In this document: in pieces, positions 42,112 to 50,151 of the stretch
Layout of the letters: each line of letters opens with the position of its first letter
How positions within the stretch are numbered: position 1 is the first letter of the stretch
Source of the DNA: Leptolinea sp964446955
Lineage (GTDB): Bacteria; Chloroflexota; Anaerolineae; Anaerolineales; Anaerolineaceae
NCBI GenBank assembly: GCA_964446955.1
Contig: CAYUQJ010000002.1
Span: forward strand, 1-64,000
Direction: 5' to 3'
Length of the DNA stretch: 64,000 nucleotides
The notes under the pieces: generated by a model
Seen by the model: the letters and a program-made list of their open reading frames with translations, nothing else
Told to the model about the DNA's origin: nothing
Database searches by the model: none
Translations under genes and position numbers: made by a program

Positions 42112-43029
42112 TTAACCCAATGACTCGAACAAATTCACCATAGATTGCGTTCGAGAACTGATCGTCACCACAGTCTGATATATCGTTTCCTGGTTTGCCA
42201 ATTGAGCCGTGATCTCTGCGACATTGGCTTCTTCTTTTTGGGAAATCAATGCCTTGATTTCAACATTACTCTGGCTGATGCGATCCTGTGCGCCTTCCAG
42301 GTCGCGAATTCGCGAACCATTGACCGTTGTCGCCAGCGTAACCTGATTCAGAGCCGTGTCCAACTGTTCAGCGCCTGTTCGCAGCGTGACCAGATCGTTC
42401 GCCGCCAGGCTGTCGCGAACAGATATTAACGTATCCAGTAGATTTTGGAATGTCGCGTACCCGTCAATGTTCACCGTTATAGTCTCGCCAGGGCCGATAT
42501 CCCGCCGGATAGCTTGAAAAGCGGTATTCCCACTTTTGTAAACCACGCCGGTAATCTGACTGTTTGGATCCATGGGATCAGCCCGGGTCTCCTCAAACGG
42601 CCGCAGGTCAGTTGTGAAACCGGAGAAGATATACCGGTCCAGATGCTTCGTGTTCGCAATATCGATCGCTTCTTTGAGCATACCGTCAATTTCTTCTGCG
42701 ATCGTAATACGTGCTTCCGGTCCCATGGTGTCTGACAGCCCACGCATCACCGCCGCAATCGCCCGCTGTGCGATATCACCCGCCTGTTGCAGGGAAAAAT
42801 CTGTGGCATCCATCCAATCATTGGTATTCTGAGCGGTATTCTCATAAACCTCTGATGTCTGCAGAGCGGATTTTAACGTAATAACGCTAGCATTATTACT
42901 GGGATTATCAGATGCTTTCAAGTATTTCTTCCCTGTCGCGTTTTGCTTTTGGAGTTCATACAATCTCTCCAAACTGCCTGTAAGATTATTTATATTATTA
43001 TTCAAAATCATGCGGTTCGTGATGCGCAT
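42112..43029 (-). CDS. flgL: Hook-filament junction protein FlgL
   Basis: 305 residues. MRITNRMILNNNINNLTGSLERLYELQKQNATGKKYLKASDNPSNNASVITLKSALQTSEVYENTAQNTNDWMDATD is the conserved flagellin-like N-terminus. The C-terminal helix ends in QTVVTISSRTQSMVNLFESLG. It joins the hook to the filament with FlgK. GGAGG precedes the ATG. Confidence 0.95.
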   Translation of the reverse strand: MRITNRMILNNNINNLTGSLERLYELQKQNATGKKYLKASDNPSNNASVITLKSALQTSEVYENTAQNTNDWMDATDFSLQQAGDIAQRAIAAVMRGLSDTMGPEARITIAEEIDGMLKEAIDIANTKHLDRYIFSGFTTDLRPFEETRADPMDPNSQITGVVYKSGNTAFQAIRRDIGPGETITVNIDGYATFQNLLDTLISVRDSLAANDLVTLRTGAEQLDTALNQVTLATTVNGSRIRDLEGAQDRISQSNVEIKALISQKEEANVAEITAQLANQETIYQTVVTISSRTQSMVNLFESLG

Positions 43030-43043
43030 TTTACACCTCCAGC

Positions 43044-44540
43044 CTATCGTCCAACCAAACCAAGGTTGGTGACGATCAATTCCAGCATCTCATCAAACGT
43101 GTTCATGAGACGGGTTGCCGCCTGATAGGCACGTTGATACTTGACCATATTGGCCGCTTCTTCATCCAGATTGACCCCGGCCACCGACTCACGCTGATCA
43201 TCCATGGCCAGCATGATATTGGAGGTATCGGCAGCACCGGTTTCAGAAGACCGTTGTTCCAGGGCCAGTTGGGTTATCCGCGAAGTGTTGTAATGTTTGA
43301 TGTTTTCTTCGCCCAATGTGGCAACAGGATCCTCATCAGCTGTTAAAGCAGTGATGGGGGGAACCCGGGTTGGGAATGTTGTGGTTGTGATGCAATTGGC
43401 AATATCCAATGCGTTGTTACCATCACCGGGTGCGTCTGCCTGTGTGGCAGCCGCTATCTGCGTGTAACTGGTAATGGCCGGATTAATAGCGAGCGATAGG
43501 GATGGGTAATTGGGGATCGGAACCGTGGGCGTCGCGTCAGTGAAAACAAAGAAGTCAACACCCGTTGTGTTGTTAAGGTCATATCCACTCCGATGAATGG
43601 CATTTACCCGGTGCATTAAGGAGACGGCCATATTGTTCAACCGTTCAAGCTGATCTTCTATGACCACATCCCGTGCGTACATAATTCCCGCAATCTCGCC
43701 GCTCTGTATATCCAGCGCGGTATCCGTTGAGTCATCCGCCCAATTGATCTGTACCAGGTTGTTATTCGACGCTACAGGGGTGGCTTCCAGTTCAAAATTG
43801 CGGCTTCCAATGACCATGGCGTGCCCCTGGATTGAGACCAAGACCTGGCCATCATCCTGAATGTGGACGATCGTTCCAATATTCGTGGCCAGCTGATCAA
43901 GCAGGCGATCTCGTTCGTCTAACAGAGCATTCGGATCAGTTGTCTCTGTTTGAGACCGGCCAATTTCGGCATTCAGCTTTGCCAGCTGCGCGGCGATGGA
44001 ATTCACATCATCCACCCGTTGTTTGATGGCAACATTTTGATCTTGTTGAATCCGGATCAGACTGGATGCGCGATCGTTAAATCCTTCCACCAGTGCCCGT
44101 GCTGTCTCCAATAGATCCTCGCGGTTGGCGGCAATATCCGGGTCAGTGGCAACCGTCTGCCAACCGGCAAAGAAGTTATTGATCCGATCCGTAATGCCAT
44201 CCGATGAAGAATCACCCAGATTGATTTCAATCTCGGTCAACATATCAGTCAACATGTTGTAACGCGAATTCTTCGAAAGCTGATTCCGGTATTGCGTTTC
44301 ATAAAAATCAAGCGAATAACGCTTGATGGTGCTGACATACACCCCTGTTCCGATATTCTGTACACCGGCCGAATTGGTAAATGCCATGCTGCGGGTTGGA
44401 TACCCGGCTTTCAATACAGCTTCCTGCCGATGATACCCATCCGTGTTGGCATTCGCCACATTATTCTGCGTAATTTCCAGCGCAGCCTGCTGCGCCAGAA
44501 GAGTTTGTAGAGCGACATTGATTCCCGAAAATCCTGCCAT
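43044..44540 (-). CDS. flgK: Hook-filament junction protein FlgK
   Basis: 498 residues. MAGFSGINVALQTLLAQQAALEITQNNVANANTDGYHRQEAVLKAG is the FlgK N-terminus, and VNLDEEAANMVKYQRAYQAATRLMNTFDEMLELIVTNLGLVGR its C-terminus. The middle carries a Thr/Asn-rich domain. AGGAGG precedes the ATG. Its chaperone FlgN is directly upstream. Confidence 0.96.
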   Translation of the reverse strand: MAGFSGINVALQTLLAQQAALEITQNNVANANTDGYHRQEAVLKAGYPTRSMAFTNSAGVQNIGTGVYVSTIKRYSLDFYETQYRNQLSKNSRYNMLTDMLTEIEINLGDSSSDGITDRINNFFAGWQTVATDPDIAANREDLLETARALVEGFNDRASSLIRIQQDQNVAIKQRVDDVNSIAAQLAKLNAEIGRSQTETTDPNALLDERDRLLDQLATNIGTIVHIQDDGQVLVSIQGHAMVIGSRNFELEATPVASNNNLVQINWADDSTDTALDIQSGEIAGIMYARDVVIEDQLERLNNMAVSLMHRVNAIHRSGYDLNNTTGVDFFVFTDATPTVPIPNYPSLSLAINPAITSYTQIAAATQADAPGDGNNALDIANCITTTTFPTRVPPITALTADEDPVATLGEENIKHYNTSRITQLALEQRSSETGAADTSNIMLAMDDQRESVAGVNLDEEAANMVKYQRAYQAATRLMNTFDEMLELIVTNLGLVGR

Positions 44541-44551
44541 TATCTGCCTCC

Positions 44552-45088
44552 TTAACCCCGTTGATCCATTCCGTAACTGGCCGGAGGAAGACCTGTTTTA
44601 GTAGCACCGGCGGATGGTTGATAATAGCTTGGAGAAGAAAACAGGCTCACCAGGTATTCCTGAAGAGCAGTTATTCGTTCCAGATTCATTTGAGCCAGCG
44701 CCATATTGGCCCGGTTCAACTCTCGGATCTTACTTTGCAGTGCCGCGATACCCTCCTGAAGACGGTAAAGCCGCTCGGAAGCGGTTAACTGTAAATTGCG
44801 AAGCAGATCCATCAGATCCATGGATTCATTTCGCGATTTAGAGTTCTGGGCTAATTTTTCCATGCATGACCGGCGGGTTTCTTCGTTGCTGCCGAGTTCG
44901 TCCAGCAGGCTTTCTTTTTGTTCCACCAATTGCGACAGCGATTCCACGTCTTTTTTTACGAGCGCCTGTCTTTCCTGCTGTAAAACAGTCAGCAAGGATT
45001 GGCAAACACGAAACTCATTAACCATGACCGCTTCCATCGCGCTCATGATCTCTTGCGGGGTTTCTTTGGGTGCCTGAACTACCATCAT
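44552..45088 (-). CDS. flgN: FlgK/FlgL export chaperone FlgN
   Basis: 178 residues, helical: EIMSAMEAVMVNEFRVCQSLLTVLQQERQALVKKDVESLSQLVEQKESLLDELG, then a long coiled coil, matching FlgN. The C-terminal 30 residues are disordered and Ser/Tyr/Pro rich, where the FlgK-binding region lies in known members. Two ATG codons are adjacent, with GGAGGG upstream. Confidence 0.9.
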   Translation of the reverse strand: MMVVQAPKETPQEIMSAMEAVMVNEFRVCQSLLTVLQQERQALVKKDVESLSQLVEQKESLLDELGSNEETRRSCMEKLAQNSKSRNESMDLMDLLRNLQLTASERLYRLQEGIAALQSKIRELNRANMALAQMNLERITALQEYLVSLFSSPSYYQPSAGATKTGLPPASYGMDQRG

Positions 45089-45144
45089 CCCTCCACTCAG
45101 GCCGCCCGGTTAGAATCATCCTTTACCGCAAATCGCGGATAGGG

Positions 45145-45450
45145 TTATTTCAATCCCGGCAGGCCGCTCATCTTCTTGGCCAGTTCTTCGTAGTTGATCT
45201 GGTAATGTCCTTCCAGTATCTGACTGCGAAGAGCTTCCACTTTTTCCATGCGGACTTCCGGAGTGCCTTCCATTTGATTTAAAGCCTTGGCAAGCAATTG
45301 AGCCTGATCCGAAAGAATTGCATGGTCTTTTTCGGTTGTCCGGGCAGCCGGAGCGGACGCTGATTTCTGCAACTGTGAACGCTCAACTGAACTGACATTT
45401 TCAGTTTTTTGCGAGATTATGTTTGATGCAGGATTATTTTCGATCTTCAT
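45145..45450 (-). CDS. flgM: Anti-sigma-28 factor FlgM
   Basis: 101 residues. The N-terminal half is disordered. AILSDQAQLLAKALNQMEGTPEVRMEKVEALRSQILEGHYQINYEELAKKMSGLPG is the FlgM C-terminal domain that holds FliA until hook completion. It has its own sigma-28 promoter (45492-45518), giving feedback control. It is the first gene of the flgM-flgN-flgK-flgL-csrA unit. Confidence 0.92.
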   Translation of the reverse strand: MKIENNPASNIISQKTENVSSVERSQLQKSASAPAARTTEKDHAILSDQAQLLAKALNQMEGTPEVRMEKVEALRSQILEGHYQINYEELAKKMSGLPGLK

Positions 45451-45491
45451 AGTTTCCTTTACCTCCGGTATTGCTTATTCGGCTGCTCTTA

Positions 45492-45518
45492 TTATCGGCA
45501 CCGGTGGCAAAAACTTTA
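45492..45518 (-). promoter_or_regulatory. Consensus sigma-28 promoter of flgM
   Basis: Minus strand: TAAAGTTT (45511-45518), an 11-base spacer, GCCGATAA (45492-45499), identical to the enteric consensus. The -35 box overlaps the stop codon of flgG, so the flgG gene end is part of the promoter. It drives flgM, flgN, flgK, flgL and csrA. Confidence 0.92.
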
Positions 45519-46259
45519 ACCCTGGCGCATACGAATTGCCAGTGAAATCATATTATCTGTCTTATCCAAAGCCCTTGCTGCCGCCTGAAACCCGCGTTGC
45601 GTTCGGATCATATGGGCGATCTCATCCGTGATGCTTACATTGGACGATTCAATGGTGTAGCCTCTGATCTGCCCGTATCCATCCTCGCCGGGATTTCCGG
45701 GTGTGGCAGTACCCGATGCTTCAGATTCTTTCCAGATATTTGATCCCAGACTTTCAAGTCCGGTAGGATTAATAAAGATGGACAATTGAACATTGCCGGC
45801 TTCAGCCCAAACACCGTCGACGCGGGCGCTTACAGTCCCATTAGTGTCCACCTTTACCATATCAGCTTCCGCGGGGATTGTTCCCGTCCAATCCAACTTG
45901 TAGCCATCGCTGGTGACAATGTTACCAGCATTGTCCAGAGAGAACGTCCCATCACGGGTGTAACCAAGTGTGCCATCAGGCATTTGAATGGAAAAATAGC
46001 CCGGTCCTGCTATTGCCCAATCCATTGAGTTATTGGAGATCACCAGATCTCCCTGATTGGGATTGGCCTGGCTGCATGCGGCCATGGTTCCACTGATCTC
46101 GTTCCCCTCATTCAGCATCTCCTGGAAGTTGGTCCGCATTTGTTTATAACCGGGTGTGTGGATATTGGCCAGATTATTACTAATTGTGTCCATATCCAGC
46201 TGACGGGCCAGCATACCATTTTGTGCCAGATGATACAAACCACCAAATGTTAGGGGCAT
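45516..46259 (-). CDS. flgG: Flagellar rod protein FlgG/FlhP type
   Basis: 247 residues. LDMDTISNNLANIHTPGYKQMRTNFQEML and the C-terminus IRGYTIESSNVSITDEIAHMIRTQRGFQAAARALDKTDNMISLAIRMRQG are the ends of a FlgG-type rod protein. The paralogue upstream has the same plan. In Bacillus the pair is called FlhO-FlhP. Its stop overlaps the flgM promoter. Confidence 0.92.
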   Translation of the reverse strand: MPLTFGGLYHLAQNGMLARQLDMDTISNNLANIHTPGYKQMRTNFQEMLNEGNEISGTMAACSQANPNQGDLVISNNSMDWAIAGPGYFSIQMPDGTLGYTRDGTFSLDNAGNIVTSDGYKLDWTGTIPAEADMVKVDTNGTVSARVDGVWAEAGNVQLSIFINPTGLESLGSNIWKESEASGTATPGNPGEDGYGQIRGYTIESSNVSITDEIAHMIRTQRGFQAAARALDKTDNMISLAIRMRQG

Positions 46260-46274
46260 AATTACCTCCTGCCT

Positions 46275-47066
46275 TTACAGGCGTCCCAGGGTGCTGATTG
46301 ATTGACCCAGAAGGCTGTCCTGTTGTTGTACAAGCCGCTGAGCTGCTTCATAAGCCCGGTTTACCTGGATCATCCGGGTCATGATTTGGGTTAGGTCCGA
46401 GTTACTGGATTCAAGTGCATATTGCTGAACGATGACTTCTGTGGTTCCAGTCTGAGCTCCAGTTCCCGTGTACGTATTTGCCCCATCCCGCGTAAGCGAT
46501 GTTGCGGGGTCTTCAAAATAAGCAATTCCCAGTTTGGCGACATCCTCGCCATCCACTGTGATCTGCCCATCTTTCGAAATACCGATCTCGCCTGTCGGCA
46601 GAGTAATGGTTCCTCCACCATCAGCCAGAACATTGTAGCCTTCCACAGTTTTCAACACACCGTTGGCATCCTTGATGAAACGGCCGTCTTTCGTGTATCG
46701 TTCACCGGCATCGGTCTGGATCCGGAAGAAACCATTTCCCAATACAGCCACATCCAGGTCACGGTTCGTGATCTGCACCGACCCTTCCGAAAAATCAGTG
46801 GTCTCATCACCAGACATCACACCCAGCCCGAGATCACCGATCCGGGAAAGCTTATTGAAACCGCGGCTGCGAAGCACAGCCGGCAGCTCCGGCAGATTGA
46901 TTGCCTGACTGGTGGTAGTGACAGATGTGTCAACAAAATCATCCATCGATGTCAGGATTTGTTTGAACCCCGGGGTGTCAAGATTGTCAATATTGTGTGT
47001 TAAAACCATCTGGCGCTGCATGTTGGTAACCATGGCAGATGCCGCGGCATAAAATCCTTTGATCAT
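46275..47066 (-). CDS. flgF: Flagellar rod protein FlgF/FlhO type
   Basis: 263 residues: MIKGFYAAASAMVTNMQRQMVLTHNIDNLDTPGFKQILTSMDDF, then EIGISKDGQITVDGEDVAKLGIAYF and QYALESSNSDLTQIMTRMIQVNRAYEAAQRLVQQQDSLLGQSISTLGRL. It is the FlgF-like member of the pair. It overlaps the upstream small gene by four bases. Confidence 0.88.
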   Translation of the reverse strand: MIKGFYAAASAMVTNMQRQMVLTHNIDNLDTPGFKQILTSMDDFVDTSVTTTSQAINLPELPAVLRSRGFNKLSRIGDLGLGVMSGDETTDFSEGSVQITNRDLDVAVLGNGFFRIQTDAGERYTKDGRFIKDANGVLKTVEGYNVLADGGGTITLPTGEIGISKDGQITVDGEDVAKLGIAYFEDPATSLTRDGANTYTGTGAQTGTTEVIVQQYALESSNSDLTQIMTRMIQVNRAYEAAQRLVQQQDSLLGQSISTLGRL

Positions 47067-47455
47067 ACGAGCCTCCTGCTGTTCGAGTTCGCAAGGTTGA
47101 CCACCATGCGAATTTCATCGCGCGGCATGCCCATCTGTCGGGCAATATCCACGTCAGCCATTCCACCTGATGCCATGGCCAAAATTACCTGGTTTCGCTC
47201 ACGGGCGTCTGTCAGTTGACCGGCATCGGATTTTTTATCAATCGAAAGGAGATTTTGAAAATCATCCTGTGCGAGAATCCCGGTAGGTTCAGTAGACACA
47301 GGCGTCGATTGCTGAGTCACCAGGGTTTTCAACTGGCTCACAACCGGTTCCAGTTTTTCAGCCTGTTGTTGACTGCCGCGCATACGGGCGGTTTCCCGTG
47401 CCAGTTGCACCAGATTTAATGTATCACTGAGAAGATTGTTTTGGATCCTATCCAT
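47063..47455 (-). CDS. Small protein with SwrB/YlxL-like C-terminal helix-turn-helix
   Basis: 130 residues. The N-terminal part is a Gln/Ala-rich helical stretch without a membrane anchor. The C-terminal QVILAMASGGMADVDIARQMGMPRDEIRMVVNLANS looks like the small helix-turn-helix tail of Bacillus SwrB and its relatives, which also follow sigD. Bacillus SwrB has a membrane segment and this one does not. The name is only a suggestion from position and pattern. It lies between fliA and flgF. Confidence 0.6.
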   Translation of the reverse strand: MDRIQNNLLSDTLNLVQLARETARMRGSQQQAEKLEPVVSQLKTLVTQQSTPVSTEPTGILAQDDFQNLLSIDKKSDAGQLTDARERNQVILAMASGGMADVDIARQMGMPRDEIRMVVNLANSNSRRLV

Positions 47456-47468
47456 ATTTCCTCACATC

Positions 47469-48338
47469 CTACCGGTACCTGTCCAATGTGGGACGGGTTG
47501 GTGGTTCAGAAGATAGCTTTGAGACTCTCTGTTTACCCGATTCCTGCTTTGACGGGCGTCCTCTTTTTTTGGTAGATTCCTCACCATTCATGAGCGCCTG
47601 CAAACTGACCACAGCCCGCCCATGGATTTGGCATACCCGTGATTCTGAGATATCCAGAGTCTTTCCGATTTCTTTAAAGGTCAATTCATCAAAATAATAC
47701 AGGGAAAGAACCATTTGTTCCCGCTCTGGCAATGCTTTGATGGCAGTTACCAGATTGGCCCGGGTATCCTTGTCTTCGTAAATATCTGAAGGGTCTTCCT
47801 GTTGTTCATCCATCAACCATTCATGCATGGATGATTCCGCATCATCGCTGCCCATTTTATTGGTCGTCTCATCAAGAGAAATAATGACCCGGCTGGAATC
47901 CATCTGAATCTGGGCCAATTCGTCCAACCCGAGGTTCAAATGACCGGCAAGTTCTTCGTCAGTTGGCAAGCGGTGAAGCTTGACCTCAAGCTCACCAATG
48001 GCAGACTGCATGGAGCGTACTTTTTGACGGGCAATCCGCGGAAGCCAGTCCAGATCTCGTAGATAATCAAGCACTTTGCTGCGTATTTTTAACGTGGCAT
48101 ACGTGCTCAAGCGGGTACCAAAAGATGGATCATAATGATCCACGGCTTCGATAAGACCAAGCATCCCCTGACTGGCCAGATCGTCATATTCAATACCACC
48201 GTATGGATTAAAACCAAGACGGCCGAGAACGAAGTGGATCAGCGACACATAACGCAAGATCAACTCCTCTCTCAGTTCCGGGCTGTGAGTGGTAAGGAAT
48301 TCCTCAATCAATTCAGCTTCGTTTCTTGGCTCTTCCAT
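47469..48338 (-). CDS. fliA: Sigma-28 (flagellar) sigma factor FliA
   Basis: 289 residues. Region 2 (EYDDLASQGMLGLIEAVDHYDPSFGTRLSTYATLKIRSKVLDYLRDLDWLPR), region 3 (AIGELEVKLHRLPTDEELAGHLNLG) and region 4 (LPEREQMVLSLYYFDELTFKEIGKTLDISESRVCQIHGRAVVSLQALM) are intact. A basic tail of about 35 residues follows, with KKRGRPSK (257-264), which looks like an AT-hook. Other FliA proteins end near the region-4 helix. Consensus target promoters are in this same window. Confidence 0.95.
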   Translation of the reverse strand: MEEPRNEAELIEEFLTTHSPELREELILRYVSLIHFVLGRLGFNPYGGIEYDDLASQGMLGLIEAVDHYDPSFGTRLSTYATLKIRSKVLDYLRDLDWLPRIARQKVRSMQSAIGELEVKLHRLPTDEELAGHLNLGLDELAQIQMDSSRVIISLDETTNKMGSDDAESSMHEWLMDEQQEDPSDIYEDKDTRANLVTAIKALPEREQMVLSLYYFDELTFKEIGKTLDISESRVCQIHGRAVVSLQALMNGEESTKKRGRPSKQESGKQRVSKLSSEPPTRPTLDRYR

Positions 48339-48346
48339 AAAAACCT

Positions 48347-48724
48347 TTATACCCGGGTATCCATTTCACCGGTTTCAGATGCCGGTTTTCCGGCTTCTGA
48401 ACTATCTGTCTGGGCTAATTTGGAATCAGTCTGAGATTCTTGTGTTGCTGATAATTCCTCCAGTGTTGCCTGAACATAGTATTTTCCGATCAGGTAATTC
48501 AAAAGAAATGCTGGCAGCCCAACCGCCAGAATGGCAACGGCTGTACGGATTACAACCGTAACAATATCCGCCCTGGCCATAACAGAAAGGACAGCCGTTA
48601 CAATGGCAACCAGCAGGACAAATAACTGACTGATATTCAAGATAACGTCCAGGATCAAAGGCAACCGGGTGGTTCTACTTGCCGGGCCAGGAAGCATGGG
48701 ATCCATTTCTGTTCCAGCCATCAT
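48347..48724 (-). CDS. Two-helix membrane protein between flhF and fliA
   Basis: 125 residues. Two hydrophobic helices (about 22-48 and 54-80) are followed by a soluble acidic tail. The family is not recognised. It overlaps flhF by four bases (ATGA) and precedes fliA. In most clusters flhG lies at this position and none is present. A role in flagellar placement is possible but unproven. Confidence 0.75.
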   Translation of the reverse strand: MMAGTEMDPMLPGPASRTTRLPLILDVILNISQLFVLLVAIVTAVLSVMARADIVTVVIRTAVAILAVGLPAFLLNYLIGKYYVQATLEELSATQESQTDSKLAQTDSSEAGKPASETGEMDTRV

Positions 48725-50145
48725 CGGTCAAACCTTTCTGAAAAAAGCGAATGGACCAGGCGCGAGGCCGCGGCTGGCACAAGATCGTCTAACACCCGTG
48801 ATCCGCAACTAAAATAGGCGAACGGCAATTGTGAACGTACTCCAAGGTTATATACCGGACCGAACGAATTGGTCTCATCCAATTTGGTTACTACCAATGC
48901 ACGGGGTTTGAAAACAGAGAATGCCCCGACGGTATTGGAAAGGTCATTTTCTTTTGCCGTTGCAGGAACCACGATCCACGTTGAGCGGGCTGGTAATGCT
49001 GTCAACAAGGCTCCGGTTTCAACGAGTGATTCTTCACTTCGTGGATTACACGCCGGCGTATCCACGATTATCAAGTCAGTTCCATGCAGGGAATCAACAA
49101 TTGCCGAGCATTCCGCGGGAGTGTAGGCTACATTCATGGGAATATTGATCGCTTCGGTGAAAGCCCTGGCTTCAGCAATACCACCGGTACGGATGGTGTC
49201 CGCACACACCCAGGCAACGGATCGTTTCAGCTCATTCCGGTAGCGCACAGCCAGCTTCGCTGAAAAACTCGTTTTCCCTGCTCCGCTAGAGCCGACCATA
49301 CAGATCACCTGACCTGTCTTTACAGTAGTCTCCCGAACAACTTTGATATGAGCTTCAAGTTGTTGTCTGATATGATCGATCACTTTTCGACTGTCCAAAG
49401 CCGATTCATATCCAAGCGTGTCCGCCGTTAATTGACAGACTCGTTTCGCCATCGCCGGGTCCAACCCCTGACGCAATAATTGCTCATGCTGTTGCTGTAG
49501 AACCGGCCAGGCGCCATCAATCATGCCTGTTTCATCTTTCCGTGGTTCCCATGCCAACTGTGGAAGCTTTAGCGGAGGCAGAGGTGTCTTTTTTCTGGAA
49601 GGAACCTGCACGATCCTTACCTCTTCGAGCGATTCATCTTTGCCCAGTTGTTGGATCAGATCAACTTTTGTTTCATGAACTTGAGGCCTTACGGCGGATT
49701 TTGAGCGAATCTCCACCACATCCACAGGATTGGACAATGATCGGGCTTTCACCGGCTCCGGCTCTTGCCTTCCAATCGGGTCCGCCGGTGTTTCTGAACG
49801 AGGAGTTACCACGGGTTCCATAGCTGTTTTTCGAAGAGGCTGTTCGGAATCAATTGACGCAATTTTCTTTATCCCGGTAAAGTCTTTTCGGTTTAAGTCC
49901 TTCATAACCGGTTTAACCGGACCCGTGGGCTTTTCTTTCAGATCCACCCCAACAGCATCTGTACTATTTTCACCGGGTTCAAGCCGGACAGCGATCACTT
50001 CATATACCGGTTTCAACCATACCTGCCAGGGTTGTCCCCCCGGGATCTGGCGTGCGGAAACCACAAGCGCGTCTGGACCCAGATCCTTTTTGATCTGTTC
50101 CAGAGCCTTCATCATGGTTTCGGCGCGAAAGGTACGTGTGATCAT
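48721..50145 (-). CDS. flhF: Flagellar-placement GTPase FlhF (SRP family)
   Basis: 474 residues: N-terminal B domain (MITRTFRAETMMKALEQIKKDLGPDALVVSARQIPGG), a low-complexity spacer, then the NG GTPase domain with P-loop GSSGAGKTS, ADTIRTGGIAEARAFTEAINIPM and TKLDET. The G3 motif, normally DTAGR, reads DTPACN, lacking its Gly. GTP hydrolysis may be changed. Its usual partner FlhG is missing from the window. Confidence 0.92.
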   Translation of the reverse strand: MITRTFRAETMMKALEQIKKDLGPDALVVSARQIPGGQPWQVWLKPVYEVIAVRLEPGENSTDAVGVDLKEKPTGPVKPVMKDLNRKDFTGIKKIASIDSEQPLRKTAMEPVVTPRSETPADPIGRQEPEPVKARSLSNPVDVVEIRSKSAVRPQVHETKVDLIQQLGKDESLEEVRIVQVPSRKKTPLPPLKLPQLAWEPRKDETGMIDGAWPVLQQQHEQLLRQGLDPAMAKRVCQLTADTLGYESALDSRKVIDHIRQQLEAHIKVVRETTVKTGQVICMVGSSGAGKTSFSAKLAVRYRNELKRSVAWVCADTIRTGGIAEARAFTEAINIPMNVAYTPAECSAIVDSLHGTDLIIVDTPACNPRSEESLVETGALLTALPARSTWIVVPATAKENDLSNTVGAFSVFKPRALVVTKLDETNSFGPVYNLGVRSQLPFAYFSCGSRVLDDLVPAAASRLVHSLFSERFDR

Positions 50146-50151
50146 CGTCCG

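Noticed and set aside
42480..42510. GCCGATAT on the plus strand inside flgL
   Set aside because: It resembles a Bacillus sigma-D -10 box, but there is no TAAA at the right distance and it lies inside a coding region.
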